Positions 6,868-13,942 of a stretch of DNA of 28,160 nucleotides are shown here, in pieces. The position numbers and the translations under genes are program-made. Origin of the DNA: a virus; the IMG/VR virus record IMGVR_UViG_3300047409_000184, positions 1 to 28,160 of that record. One strand, written 5' to 3'. The stretch's first letter is position 1. Each line of letters begins with the position of its first letter. The notes beneath the pieces were generated by a model. The model did not search any database. It worked only from the letters and a program-made list of their open reading frames with translations, and was not told the origin of the DNA.

Positions 6868-7341
6868 TTACTCTTCGGAGTGAAGCTGTTCATGGCAACA
6901 TTGGCAGATTGCGACAAGCTCGAACAATGGCTCGTTAAATTGGTGCTTATAGCTTAGATGGTGGACTTGCGTGGCATAGATCGAACATCCATCTAGCCTG
7001 GCCTGACAGCGACGATTGTCGCGCGCGAACACCAGTTCACGCTTGCGTTGCCATTCGGGACTTTCGAGATATTCGTTATAGCGCTCCCACCACTGCTCCT
7101 GCTCAACCTCTCGGCGGCGTACCGTTTGCTGATAACGCTCCCGGTATGCCTCATTCTGCTGGTCCCATTGGCGCTGCCGTGCAGTTTCATCGAATGGCGG
7201 CGCATCCTTGGGCGCTTCAGAATGTTTGACGGCGGACCCGACGACCTGGAAGCAGTCGAGACATTGCCGCCAGTAGGCGACGACGCCATTCGACTGAACG
7301 CGCCGCCGTATTTCGGATCGGGGGTGCGCGCAATCGCTCAT
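6868..7341 (-). CDS. HNH endonuclease
   Basis: The 157-residue protein begins with a possible Cys/His metal site (C4, H6, and C27-C30 in YWRQCLDC), continues with a charged Gln/Glu/Arg-rich helix (about 50-100) and ends with an HNH domain: LVFARDNRRCQARLDGC, TQVHHLSYKHQFNEPLFELVAICQCCHEQLH, with H127-H128, N136, C147-C149-type ligands and H150/H154. Such nucleases are common in phage replication and packaging modules; whether this one nicks phage, host or competitor DNA cannot be read from the sequence. The start at 7341 is set by an ATGA overlap with the gene before it; the longer open frame is out-of-frame coding of that gene. Confidence 0.82.
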   Translation of the reverse strand: MSDCAHPRSEIRRRVQSNGVVAYWRQCLDCFQVVGSAVKHSEAPKDAPPFDETARQRQWDQQNEAYRERYQQTVRRREVEQEQWWERYNEYLESPEWQRKRELVFARDNRRCQARLDGCSIYATQVHHLSYKHQFNEPLFELVAICQCCHEQLHSEE

Positions 7342-7529
7342 ATCAGCCGACCCTTTTCGGCCATTGCCTGATAGTCCTTGACGATGCTTTCCATACAGGC
7401 GATTTCGTGTGCGGCTTTGCCGGCGGACATGCGCCCATCCGCAACCCACCGCTCATAGACATGCGTGCGCATTTTCAATTCGCGCTCGGCGCAAGCGAGC
7501 TTGTCGGCATTGGTGATGATATCGGTCAT
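7338..7529 (-). CDS. Small conserved phage protein, unknown function
   Basis: This 63-residue protein, MTDIITNADKLACAERELKM, continues RTHVYERWVADGRMSAGKA and a helical end with AMAEKGRLI. It is predicted almost all helical and charged, with no catalytic motif. The pattern REL.MR..VY.RWV..G.MS..KA..EI..M..I..DY is recurrent in early regions of alphaproteobacterial phages. It is locked by ATGA overlaps to the VRR-NUC gene before it and the HNH gene after it, which supports the chosen start and translation of all three. Confidence 0.65.
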   Translation of the reverse strand: MTDIITNADKLACAERELKMRTHVYERWVADGRMSAGKAAHEIACMESIVKDYQAMAEKGRLI

Positions 7530-7969
7530 TGCACCTTCACCCTGTCCATCAGCGCACCCCATTGTTTGAGTATCTTCACCGCCGCGTCATAGGTATCGCA
7601 AACCTCGTGCGGGCAGCCGTTGAGCCTACACCAGAGCGCGAAGCCCGCTTGATGCTCGGTGAGTTTCCCGCCGCGGCGCTTCATCTCGAGGAAATGAGGG
7701 CGCAAACACCAGTCGTTATTCTCCAACGGCGGAATGAGCAGCAGATCCGGCCACCCTGGCTGCACGCCCATCCGCTTGAGCCGCGCACCAGTCACGGCAT
7801 CCCGGCGTTCGCCCATTGGCAGGTGCGTCCAAATCCATCCCGGCGTTGCCCATCGGCGCAGCGTATCGGCGACCATGCAGTGCACGGCGAACTCGAGCGG
7901 CGCCGGCGCCGCAGTCCCGCGCTGCCGCTTCGAGCGGAAAAGATGGAGCTGCCGCACGTTGCTGGTCAT
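7526..7969 (-). CDS. VRR-NUC domain nuclease
   Basis: The 147-residue protein has the core of the VRR-NUC (PD-D/ExK) fold: GVQPGWPDLLLI with D75, HFLEMKRRGGKLTEHQAGF with E95-x-K97 and Q107, then LNGCPHEVCDTYDAAVKIL. Stand-alone phage VRR-NUC proteins are thought to resolve branched DNA during replication and recombination, which fits its place in the early operon and the presence of YqaJ/RecT genes across the control region. The ATG at 7969 overlaps the TGA of the winged-helix gene (ATGA); the ATG at 7975 would add two residues. Confidence 0.88.
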   Translation of the reverse strand: MTSNVRQLHLFRSKRQRGTAAPAPLEFAVHCMVADTLRRWATPGWIWTHLPMGERRDAVTGARLKRMGVQPGWPDLLLIPPLENNDWCLRPHFLEMKRRGGKLTEHQAGFALWCRLNGCPHEVCDTYDAAVKILKQWGALMDRVKVQ

Positions 7970-8256
7970 CGGCATGGTCTCGCCTTGCGCAGGAACCAGC
8001 GCCGCCGGTCGGACACGATCGAATAGTCGGTCTCGACCAGCAACTCATTGATCTGCCACATGTGGACCTTGACGGTATTCGCCTTGGGCGGCACGCGCTC
8101 GACGTAGAGCTCGCGCATGAGCTCCTCGGTGCTGATGCCCTCGTCGCCGGCGCGCTTGACCAGGTCGAACATCGAAGCCTTGAGCGGCGGCAGCCGAATT
8201 CCGACGCGCTGAAGGCGGATCGGCTGCCCGCAGGACCGACAAAGTTCCGCGGGCAT
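7966..8256 (-). CDS. Winged-helix DNA-binding protein with Cys motif
   Basis: This 96-residue protein begins with LCRSCGQPI, a short zinc-knuckle-like pair, then RVGIRLPPLKASMFDLVKRA and a winged helix (about 25-92): GDEGISTEELMRELYVERVP, NTVKVHMWQINELLVETDYS, IVSDRRRWFLRK, where the last strands are the wing. Its first position in the leftward early operon and its DNA-binding fold suggest an early regulator or a replication accessory factor; no direct evidence decides. It is preceded by a 21-codon ORF ending 3 bp upstream. Confidence 0.75.
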   Translation of the reverse strand: MPAELCRSCGQPIRLQRVGIRLPPLKASMFDLVKRAGDEGISTEELMRELYVERVPPKANTVKVHMWQINELLVETDYSIVSDRRRWFLRKARPCR

Positions 8257-8259
8257 TCT

Positions 8260-8325
8260 TTAGGCCAACGCTTCCAGAAGTTTTCGGTCATAACCATTGG
8301 TGACTTGCTTGGACTTTCTGGCCAT
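8260..8325 (-). CDS. Possible 21-codon peptide at head of early operon
   Basis: The frame MARKSKQVTNGYDRKLLEAL ends after 21 residues, 3 bp before the winged-helix ATG. A GGAAAGG ribosome site lies at good distance from the ATG at 8325. The winged-helix gene itself has only a poor ribosome site, so coupled translation is likely. Peptide function is unknown; it may be a leader or a decayed gene end. Confidence 0.4.
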   Translation of the reverse strand: MARKSKQVTNGYDRKLLEALA

Positions 8326-8778
8326 GGCAAAGCCTTTCCGTTGCCGGGGTAAAAACCGCGCAAAAGTTCGTTAGATGCTGTCGCTGGTTAGAGGGTAAAG
8401 GTTGCCACAGGCCGAATTGGCCGGGAAGTGAGCGACTTTTTACCTCTTCCGGTTTCCGGAAATCAGGTTTCCGCTTTTGCGCACATCCATGAATTGCGAT
8501 GCTTTGCGCAACCCCTTTCATGCTCGCTGCAAAATCCATTTACATGCGCGCGGCAATACCACCGCGAAAATAAATCCGTCAAAATTTGATCTTGCCGGCC
8601 GCGGATTTTTCCCTTTACAAATTCAAACCAAGACAAACGGAAACTTCACGGAACTCAACAAGACAATTCCCCGAGATCGAACCCTGGCAGTGCCGCACAC
8701 GCCAGGCACGGCCGGCCGCCGCGCTCACTGTCGCCCACTCCGGTGGGTGCGGCGGCCCGGTATAGGAGGTTTCCTGAA
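8326..8778. promoter_or_regulatory. Divergent early control region
   Basis: No gene is credible in these 450 bp between the two divergent early operons. The stretch about 8560-8660 is AT-rich. Repeats seen: the palindrome TTTCCGGAAA (8453-8462), GGTTTCCG twice (8451-8458 and 8466-8473), GCTTTTGCGCA (8473-8483) with GCTTTGCGCAA (8501-8511), and GTTAGA twice (near 8370 and 8387). These are candidate operators for a phage repressor. I could not name -35/-10 boxes with confidence. At 8764-8770 AGGAGGT is the ribosome site of the YqaJ gene. Confidence 0.5.
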
Positions 8779-9561
8779 ATGCTGTCCCCCGCCCAAATTG
8801 AAGCACGCAAAGGCCGGCTGACGGCGTCGCGAGTGGCATGCCTGATGACGGGCGATGCCGAGAAAATCCTGCGGCTATATCGCGAAATGATCGGCGAGGC
8901 CGTCGAGGAGGATCTGTCCGATGTGTGGGCAGTGCAGCTCGGTGCCGCAACCGAAGGTGTGAATCTCGATTTTTATGAACTGCGGCGCAACCCATTATCC
9001 CGGCGCGGCGCCGTCGTCGTTCATCCGCGCCATGATTGGGCGGCAGCAACGATCGACGCATGGGACGACACGCTTGCCTGCCCGGTCGAGGCCAAGCACG
9101 TCGGCGGACGCGAGCCGCTCGAGGTCATCGTCGACCGCTACCAGCCGCAGATGCAATGGCAGATGGAAGTCACCACGGCCAATCAATGCGGCCTCTCGGT
9201 CATCATGGGCGCCAGTCCGCCAATCGTGGAATACATTGAGCGCGATCCCGACTATGCCGCCGAGATGATTCATCGTGGCGCGCAATTCATGGAATGTGTC
9301 GCCCGCCGGATCATGCCGGTGCATCTCGCTCCCGTCGCGGGGCCGGTCGTCGTCTCCAAGGACTATGACATGTCCGGCAACAATCACTGGGCGAGCGCGG
9401 CTGCGACCTGGCTTATGACCAAACTCGCCGCGCGCGACCACAACGAGGCCGAAAAAGACCTCAAGGCGATCGTGCCGGACGATGCCAGGAAGGTCACCGG
9501 CTATGGCGTGTCGATAACGAGAGATCGGGCCGGCCGCCTCAGTCTTAGGGAAATCGCATGA
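8779..9561 (+). CDS. YqaJ-like viral recombinase (5'-3' exonuclease)
   Basis: The 260-residue protein is a lambda-exonuclease-type nuclease of the YqaJ family. Visible motifs are ARKGRLTASRVACLMTG at the start (9-25), E59 in LGAATEG, D93 in TIDAWDD, the E104-x-K106 pair in CPVEAKH, and YQPQMQWQME (121-130), the Q-rich motif of the family. It should resect double-stranded ends to give 3' single strands for the annealing protein two genes downstream. The ATG at 8779 has an excellent AGGAGGT ribosome site 8 bp upstream, so the longer ORF start at 8743 is rejected. This is the first gene of the rightward operon; its end overlaps the next gene (ATGA). Confidence 0.88.
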   Translation: MLSPAQIEARKGRLTASRVACLMTGDAEKILRLYREMIGEAVEEDLSDVWAVQLGAATEGVNLDFYELRRNPLSRRGAVVVHPRHDWAAATIDAWDDTLACPVEAKHVGGREPLEVIVDRYQPQMQWQMEVTTANQCGLSVIMGASPPIVEYIERDPDYAAEMIHRGAQFMECVARRIMPVHLAPVAGPVVVSKDYDMSGNNHWASAAATWLMTKLAARDHNEAEKDLKAIVPDDARKVTGYGVSITRDRAGRLSLREIA

Positions 9562-9776
9562 CCGATAGGTATGTCGCATTCACCATGATGGAAGTCGTTG
9601 AAACCCTGGCGCATCTCCAGGATGCGATGACGGCTCTGCGCTATGACGTTTGCGTAAATGGCGACCACGCCGATTTTCAGCAGGTCAAGCTGAACAGCCA
9701 GAAGCTGAGGCGGCAGGTGGATGCTTTGGAGCATGCCCTTGAGCACCAGGGCGAGACCGTTGGAGGCGAGGCATGA
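9558..9776 (+). CDS. Small helical protein between YqaJ and RecT-like genes
   Basis: This 72-residue protein, beginning MTDRYVAFTMMEVVETLAHL, is predicted mostly helical (about 8-65, with a heptad-like pattern near KLRRQVDALEHALEHQ). I do not recognise it. ATGA overlaps with yqaJ-like before and the RecT-like gene after suggest it is co-translated with the recombination pair; it could be an accessory to either. Confidence 0.6.
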   Translation: MTDRYVAFTMMEVVETLAHLQDAMTALRYDVCVNGDHADFQQVKLNSQKLRRQVDALEHALEHQGETVGGEA

Positions 9777-10474
9777 ATATCCCCGTCAAAAGCGACATCA
9801 TGGAATCCGTCATCGTCAAGGGCGACCTCGCCAAGCTGACGCCCGACGAACGGGTGCGGTACTATGGCGAGGTTTGTCATAGCCTCGGCCTTAATCCTCT
9901 GACCAAGCCATTCGAATACATCACGTTGAACAACAAGCTGACTCTGTACGCTTTGCGCAATTGCACCGACCAGCTTCGGACCATTCACGGCGTCTCGGTC
10001 GACGACCTGGCTGAGACCGAGCACGACGGCGTGTTCATCGTTACCGCCAAGGTCCGCAACCGGGATGGCCGCACCGATATTGCCAAGGGTGCCGTCGCAA
10101 TTGCCAACCTCAAAGGCGAGGTGCTCGCCAACGCAATGATGAAAGCCGAGACCAAGGCCAAGCGCCGGGCAACGCTTTCGCTTTGCGGCCTGGGCTTTCT
10201 CGACGAGACCGAGGTCGCCGATATTCCGCTTACGCACAAGCGCCCGCCGAGCCCGGCACCGAATGCGATGCTATCGCATGACCTGCAGACTGGAGAGGTT
10301 TTGCCGCCCGATGACGAGCCGGCTGCGTCGCTTGAGGATATGGCGCGAGAGGCCGCAATGCAGGGCGAGGCGGCGTTCAAAGCATTCTATGCCGACCGCA
10401 CCAAGTCCGAAAAAGATCGGCTCAAATCGATCGGCGACGAACTGCGCACGCTGATGCAGGAAAACACGAAATGA
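9773..10474 (+). CDS. RecT-like single-strand annealing protein (putative)
   Basis: The 233-residue product has features of the RecT/Redbeta-type annealing proteins of phages: CHSLGLNPLTKPFEYI (35-50), NKLTLYALRNCTDQLR (54-69), a beta-rich stretch with VTAKVRNRDGRTD and KGAVAI, and MMKAETKAKRRATLSLCGLG followed by FLDETEV. The tail (from about 165) is acidic and low in structure, like the C-terminus used for protein contacts. Annealing proteins work with the exonuclease of the same operon, here YqaJ, two genes upstream. Family assignment is by pattern and position; an exact Pfam family could not be tested. Confidence 0.65.
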   Translation: MNIPVKSDIMESVIVKGDLAKLTPDERVRYYGEVCHSLGLNPLTKPFEYITLNNKLTLYALRNCTDQLRTIHGVSVDDLAETEHDGVFIVTAKVRNRDGRTDIAKGAVAIANLKGEVLANAMMKAETKAKRRATLSLCGLGFLDETEVADIPLTHKRPPSPAPNAMLSHDLQTGEVLPPDDEPAASLEDMAREAAMQGEAAFKAFYADRTKSEKDRLKSIGDELRTLMQENTK

Positions 10475-10731
10475 AGCGCCGAAGAAAACCGACGCTGCCG
10501 TCAACAAGCCCGGATGACGACTACGGCCGCCTGCTGCCGCTGCCGCGCGTGCAAGAGATACTGATGTGCTCGCGGCAAAAAATTTACAAACTCTATGAGG
10601 CCGGCACCCTGAAACTGGTGAAGTTCGGCGGCCAGACGCGCGTCACTGATGCTTCGCTGCGAGCGATGATGACCGGTCTGCCGCCGGCCGAGCTCAAGCG
10701 CACCTATTCGCCGAAACCGAGGGGAGGCTGA
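10471..10731 (+). CDS. Excisionase/AlpA-like helix-turn-helix protein
   Basis: The 86-residue protein has a MerR-type winged HTH of the excisionase family (about 20-65): LLPLPRVQEILMCSRQKIYK, LYEAGTLKLVKFGGQTRVTD, followed by ASLRAMM. Such proteins bend attachment-site DNA as excisionases or regulate early genes. It is followed later in the same operon by the integrase, which suits an Xis role, but the two are 1.7 kb apart, so regulation of the operon is equally possible. It overlaps the RecT-like gene (ATGA). Confidence 0.75.
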   Translation: MKRRRKPTLPSTSPDDDYGRLLPLPRVQEILMCSRQKIYKLYEAGTLKLVKFGGQTRVTDASLRAMMTGLPPAELKRTYSPKPRGG

Positions 10732-10771
10732 AATTGATCAGAGGCCCTGGGAACGCGCCCAATGGGCGGGA

Positions 10772-11005
10772 GTGACGAGGATGGGCGAGAATCCGAAAGG
10801 CATCATCATGGCAAGCCGAATTGACGGCGCAGGAACCCGGCAGGACTCCCGGCCTTCAAGTCGCAAAGCAGCGACCGCTGATAATGGCAAAGATCACCGC
10901 CGGCAGGTTGGGACGCCCCATGATGACTGGAATTCACCGTCGATAAGGTTTCGCCGGGAGTACATGGAAAGCGAACGCACGCTTACTTATGCGTCACCGG
11001 AATGA
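10772..11005 (+). CDS. Hypothetical protein with GTG start
   Basis: This 77-residue frame starts at a GTG and is basic and rich in Ser/Arg/Gly, with no recognised motif. Evidence for translation is indirect. A TTG-started 13-codon frame (10734-10775) with a GGGGAGG ribosome site ends in a TGA that overlaps this GTG (GTGA), and its own stop overlaps the ATG of the DnaA-like gene (ATGA). The composition looks poorly structured. It could be a disordered linker protein or non-coding. Confidence 0.4.
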   Translation: MTRMGENPKGIIMASRIDGAGTRQDSRPSSRKAATADNGKDHRRQVGTPHDDWNSPSIRFRREYMESERTLTYASPE

Positions 11006-11445
11006 AGCATCATCTTGATCATCTCCTCGTCGGCCGCGCCGAGCAGCAGCGCCGACATGCTGAGTTTGCGCGCGTGCTTGCCTACGCAAAGCCGGCGCAG
11101 AAGCCGACGCAAAAATCCTTCGATGACGACCACGAGCGGCTGCGCTGGATGCGTGATGAGTATCAGGCGCGATGCGAGCGCGCGCCGGCCTGGGCGTCCC
11201 GCGGCATGATCCTTCGCCGTGTTGCCGGTGCGGCATTCGGCATCGACGAGGCCGTGCTGGCCTCGCGCCGCAGAGGCAAGCCGGTCGCGCGCGCGCGGCA
11301 GCAGGCGATAGCGTTCGCAAGCCTGTTCTGCGGGTGGTCGACCACGCGGATCGGCCACGTCTTCGGGCGCGACCATTCGACCGTAATCTTTAGCACACGA
11401 AAGTATCGCGCCCTGGTCGAGGAGGCACTGCATGGAAAATCATGA
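11002..11445 (+). CDS. DnaA domain IV-like DNA-binding protein
   Basis: Residues about 69-140 of 147 match DnaA domain IV, the DnaA-box-binding helix-turn-helix: MILRRVAGAAFGIDEAVLAS, then RGKPVARARQQAIAFASLF and the signature FGRDHSTVIFSTRKYRAL (121-138). This corresponds to GRDHTTVLHACRKI of host DnaA. There is no AAA+ ATPase domain, so it cannot itself melt an origin; it should bind DnaA-box-like sites and compete with, or help recruit to, the host initiator. The N-terminal 65 residues are charged and helical with no known domain. It overlaps the previous gene (ATGA) and the next by 14 bp. The early phage operon suggests a role in phage replication or regulation. Confidence 0.82.
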   Translation: MKHHLDHLLVGRAEQQRRHAEFARVLAYAKPAQKPTQKSFDDDHERLRWMRDEYQARCERAPAWASRGMILRRVAGAAFGIDEAVLASRRRGKPVARARQQAIAFASLFCGWSTTRIGHVFGRDHSTVIFSTRKYRALVEEALHGKS

Positions 11446-11656
11446 CGACGGCAAGCGCGGCTTCGCCCCGCCCTTTCCCGACCGCCTGACCGAGGCCGAC
11501 TATGCTCGATTCCGTGCCGACCCTGCCCTGCGCCGCGCGATCCTGGCGAAGAGTGCCCCGTGGTGGCGCCGCGCGCTGGCAAAATTGCCCGACCCGAAGA
11601 AGCCGCTCGAGGATTGGATTGAATCGGCAAAGACCAAGGCACGCAATCGACCATGA
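11432..11656 (+). CDS. Hypothetical protein
   Basis: This 74-residue protein, starting MENHDDGKRGFAPPFPDRLT, has a C-terminal basic stretch (AKTKARNRP). No family recognised. It is compact, with Trp pairs (SAPWWRRALAKLPD). It overlaps the DnaA-like gene by 14 bp and the next gene by 4 bp (ATGA), which supports both frames as translated. Function unknown. Confidence 0.6.
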   Translation: MENHDDGKRGFAPPFPDRLTEADYARFRADPALRRAILAKSAPWWRRALAKLPDPKKPLEDWIESAKTKARNRP

Positions 11657-11862
11657 GCATGCAGATGCCCACGACCTTCAGCACCGGCAGCAGCGGCGAG
11701 GCCACCGAATTCCGCATCGCCGGGTCCAGGGCATTCGTCGACGCCGAGCTCGCCCGCATCGTCGATGCCCTCGATGCCGACCGGGCGTGGTTGCGGATGA
11801 TGGGGCCGTTTCAATGGGGCGGCGAATGGATTGTTCACGGCACGTTGCGCGAGAAGGACTGA
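11653..11862 (+). CDS. Hypothetical protein
   Basis: This 69-residue protein begins MSMQMPTTFSTGSSGEATEF and contains AFVDAELARIVDALDADRAWL. It is acidic, with one alpha helix predicted in the middle and a C-terminal WGGEWIVHGTLREKD. No family recognised. The start overlaps the previous stop (ATGA), and the stop overlaps the start of a 32-codon frame (TGATG). Confidence 0.55.
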   Translation: MSMQMPTTFSTGSSGEATEFRIAGSRAFVDAELARIVDALDADRAWLRMMGPFQWGGEWIVHGTLREKD

Positions 11863-11874
11863 TGAGAAGAATGC

Positions 11875-12234
11875 ATGACCGATCACAGAAAGACCGCGCA
11901 AATCTGGACTGGCTTTTTTTATTTGGCATTGCGCGATGGCATGAGGACCAATCATCGTGAATCAGATTTGGACTTTGCCTTCATCATCAATGAGGCAAAC
12001 GCCTTACACTTGGCCGCGCGAGTGGCTTGCGAGCAGGCGGGGATTGAATTCAGTGAATTGCGCGAGGCAATGCGCGACTTTTTTGACAAGAGGTCAGTAA
12101 AGATCGCGCGGGAATATTTCGCAAAAGAGCGAAAGAGATGGGAAAAATCAACGCCGCCGCGAAGACGGAAAGTCCAAAAAATGCCCTCCAGTTGTCCCCC
12201 GGCCGGGGTTCCCAGTCCCGGCCATGTAGAGTAA
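11875..12234 (+). CDS. Hypothetical protein in less GC-rich segment
   Basis: The 119-residue frame has a convincing middle (about 32-92): LDFAFIINEANALHLAARVA, CEQAGIEFSELREAMRDFF and SVKIAREYFAKERKRWEK, probably a helical domain. The N-terminal 22 residues (WTGFFYLALRDG) and the Pro-rich end look less certain. An alternative, ATG 11862 (TGATG overlap with the previous gene), reads a different frame that stops at 11960, so the true start could be 11875 or the Met at 11941. A run of seven T at 11914-11920 lies in the shared part; a +1 shift, or one T fewer, would fuse the 11862 frame to this one. The segment is less GC-rich than its neighbours. Function unknown. Confidence 0.45.
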   Translation: MTDHRKTAQIWTGFFYLALRDGMRTNHRESDLDFAFIINEANALHLAARVACEQAGIEFSELREAMRDFFDKRSVKIAREYFAKERKRWEKSTPPRRRKVQKMPSSCPPAGVPSPGHVE

Positions 12235-12253
12235 GGCGCAAGGTTGAGTAAAA

Positions 12254-12469
12254 ATGTCGCGTGCTGCCGCCAGGTTTCGTGAGGCCGATATTGCCCGCAT
12301 TTTCAAGGCGGCGGGCAAGGCCAAGGTTGCGGTGCAAGTGGTGATCCGGCCGGACGGCGAGATCGTGGTTTCGACTCTCGACGGCCCCGTGCCTTTGACG
12401 AGCGGCAATGAATGGGACGAGCTCAAGCATGGCCAAGATCAGACTAGCCTACGTTCACGAATTCGCTGA
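12254..12469 (+). CDS. Small integrase-associated protein, unknown function
   Basis: The 71-residue protein, MSRAAARFREADIARIFKAA, has a helix then a strand pair, VQVVIRPDGEIVVSTLD, and ends NEWDEL plus a tail. The motif ARF...D..R..KAA....V.V.I.PDG.I.....NEWD is recurrent just upstream of tyrosine integrases in Rhizobiales prophages, so it is likely genuine. It overlaps the integrase start by 41 bp. Function unknown. Confidence 0.65.
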   Translation: MSRAAARFREADIARIFKAAGKAKVAVQVVIRPDGEIVVSTLDGPVPLTSGNEWDELKHGQDQTSLRSRIR

Positions 12470-13502
12470 TCGCCACGGCACGGTCCGGCGTTACTTCCGA
12501 CGCCGCGGCAGTCGTATCCCACTGCCCGGCCTGCCCGGCTCCACAGAGTTCAGCGACGCCTACGCGCGAGCGATCGATGAGGCACCGCCGCCGGCCGAGG
12601 TCGGCGCCAGCCGCACCTTGCCCGGCAGCATCAACGCCATGGCAGTCGGCTATCTCGGCTCGGCGGCGTTTTACAATTTGGCGCCTACATCGCAAACGCA
12701 ATATCGCCGAATCCTCGAAGAGTTGCGGCAGGCACACGGCGATAAGCACATTGCGAAACTGGAGCGCCGGCACGTCGTGCTCATGCTCGATGCCAAGTCC
12801 GAGACGCCTTCGGCGGCGCGTGATTATCTGCGGTGCCTGCGGCTGTTGGTGCAATACGCAATCAAGCTCGGCATCCGCGACAACGACCCAACGGTGGGCG
12901 TGCGGGTATCGCTGCCCAAAAGCGGCGGGTTTCGCACTTGGAGCGAGGACGATATCACCGCCTTCGAGCTAGCCTATCCGATTGGCTCGAAGCCCCGCCT
13001 GGCGCTCGCGTTACTGCTTGGCACGGCACTGCGCTGCGCTGACGTAGTGCGCGTCGGGCGTGGCAATGTTCGCAACGACACGATCACGATCACGCAGCAG
13101 AAAACCAAGACCACGCTCGCCATCCCGGTCACGGCCGCGCTGGCAGGCGCCATCAACGCCATGCCGGGCGAGGCAATGGTGTTCCTGCTAAACGAGCATG
13201 GTCGCGCATTCACCGCGAAGGGGTTCGGCAAATGGTTCACGGCGCAGTGCCAGCGGATCGGCCTGCACGGTGTGTCGCCTCATGGTCTGCGCAAGGCGGC
13301 CTGTCGCCGGCTGGCCGAGGCCGGATGCTCGGCCAATGAGATCGCCGCCATCAGCGGCCATAGGAGTCTCAACGAGGTCGCCCGCTACACTCGGGCCGTC
13401 GACCAAGCGCGCATGGCGCGCAACGCCATGGCGCGGACAGAAGGGCAACCTCGATTGGCAAACTTCGATTCGCCGACTGGCAAACCTGCTCAGAAACGCT
13501 GA
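12429..13502 (+). CDS. int: Tyrosine recombinase / phage integrase
   Basis: The 357-residue protein is a tyrosine integrase that joins attP and attB in lysogeny. An N-terminal arm/core-binding part (about 60-160: INAMAVGYLG..., QYRRILEELRQ, YLRCLRLLVQYAIKLG) precedes the catalytic domain with R202 (GTALRCAD), a Lys in QQKTKTT near 225-227, H285-x-x-R288 (PHGLRK), H311 (GHRS) and the nucleophile Y320 (ARYTR). All catalytic residues are present. The ATG at 12429 starts the conserved MAKIRLAYVHEF segment; 12408 is an upstream alternative. In an integrated prophage the integrase normally lies at an end, but here phage genes continue on both sides. Confidence 0.9.
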   Translation: MAKIRLAYVHEFADRHGTVRRYFRRRGSRIPLPGLPGSTEFSDAYARAIDEAPPPAEVGASRTLPGSINAMAVGYLGSAAFYNLAPTSQTQYRRILEELRQAHGDKHIAKLERRHVVLMLDAKSETPSAARDYLRCLRLLVQYAIKLGIRDNDPTVGVRVSLPKSGGFRTWSEDDITAFELAYPIGSKPRLALALLLGTALRCADVVRVGRGNVRNDTITITQQKTKTTLAIPVTAALAGAINAMPGEAMVFLLNEHGRAFTAKGFGKWFTAQCQRIGLHGVSPHGLRKAACRRLAEAGCSANEIAAISGHRSLNEVARYTRAVDQARMARNAMARTEGQPRLANFDSPTGKPAQKR

Positions 13503-13636
13503 TAAACGGGCACTTCTTGATGTGTGGGGAAAATCAGGCCGATTTGCGGATTGTCTGTAATTCTGCGGGGTTGGCTTGGCAACCCCACCCCAACGCGAAG
13601 ATTGAAACTAAAAGGCAAATTCCGCTAGTGGCAAAC
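13456..13636. repeat. TGGCAAAC repeats around the integrase 3' end, possible attP arm sites
   Basis: TGGCAAAC occurs at 13456, 13478 and 13629, with a near copy GGCAAATT near 13614, and GATTCGCC also occurs twice. Repeats near int resemble arm-type binding sites of integrases. No tRNA-like core was seen, so attP itself is not located. Confidence 0.35.
13567..13586. other. Short hairpin after integrase
   Basis: GGGGTTG (13567-13573) and CAACCCC (13580-13586) are perfect inverted arms with a 6-nt loop. It lies between the integrase stop and the oppositely directed RHH gene. There is no U tract, so it is a weak terminator at best. Confidence 0.4.
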
Positions 13637-13645
13637 TCGGACGTG

Positions 13646-13897
13646 CTACCGATTCGCCTTGCGCCGCCGCTTCCGCGGCTTCGGCGGCGGCGGCTGCTTC
13701 CGCAGATTCGCCACCACCTCGATAGCGGCCAGCACGCTAGCCACCGCCGTGCGTATGAACTGGGCGCGCCTGTTGGGGCCGACCAGGGCGTCGATCCGCT
13801 CGGCGGTCCCCTTCGGAAATCGTACCGGCATTGCCGGCTCCAATCCCAACGGCGGGCGTCCCATGCCCGCTGCGCTAACCGATACCTGAATTGCCAT
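13646..13897 (-). CDS. Ribbon-helix-helix-like DNA-binding protein
   Basis: The 83-residue protein has a ribbon-helix-helix-like core, MPVRFPKGTAERIDALVGPN then RRAQFIRTAVASVLAAIEVV (about 23-62), with strand-helix-helix order like CopG/Arc proteins, and a very basic Pro/Lys/Arg tail (PPPPKPRKRRRKANR). It reads left, against the integrase, and may regulate the integrase or att region. The ATG at 13897 has a G-rich ribosome site; a TTG one codon upstream is possible. Its target is not known. Confidence 0.65.
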   Translation of the reverse strand: MAIQVSVSAAGMGRPPLGLEPAMPVRFPKGTAERIDALVGPNRRAQFIRTAVASVLAAIEVVANLRKQPPPPKPRKRRRKANR

Positions 13898-13942
13898 CAA
13901 CCCCCCGCCAATAGGGATATGGCGGTAAACACGGCATCGCTT

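Noticed and set aside
8288-8539. 83-codon minus-strand open frame in the control region
   Set aside because: No ribosome site, no motif and poor composition; it overlaps the repeats and the 21-codon frame.
11913-11921. Classic -1 slippery heptamer T_TTT_TTA in the 11862 frame
   Set aside because: A -1 shift leads to a stop after a few codons, and the other convincing frame is +1, so no useful product would arise.
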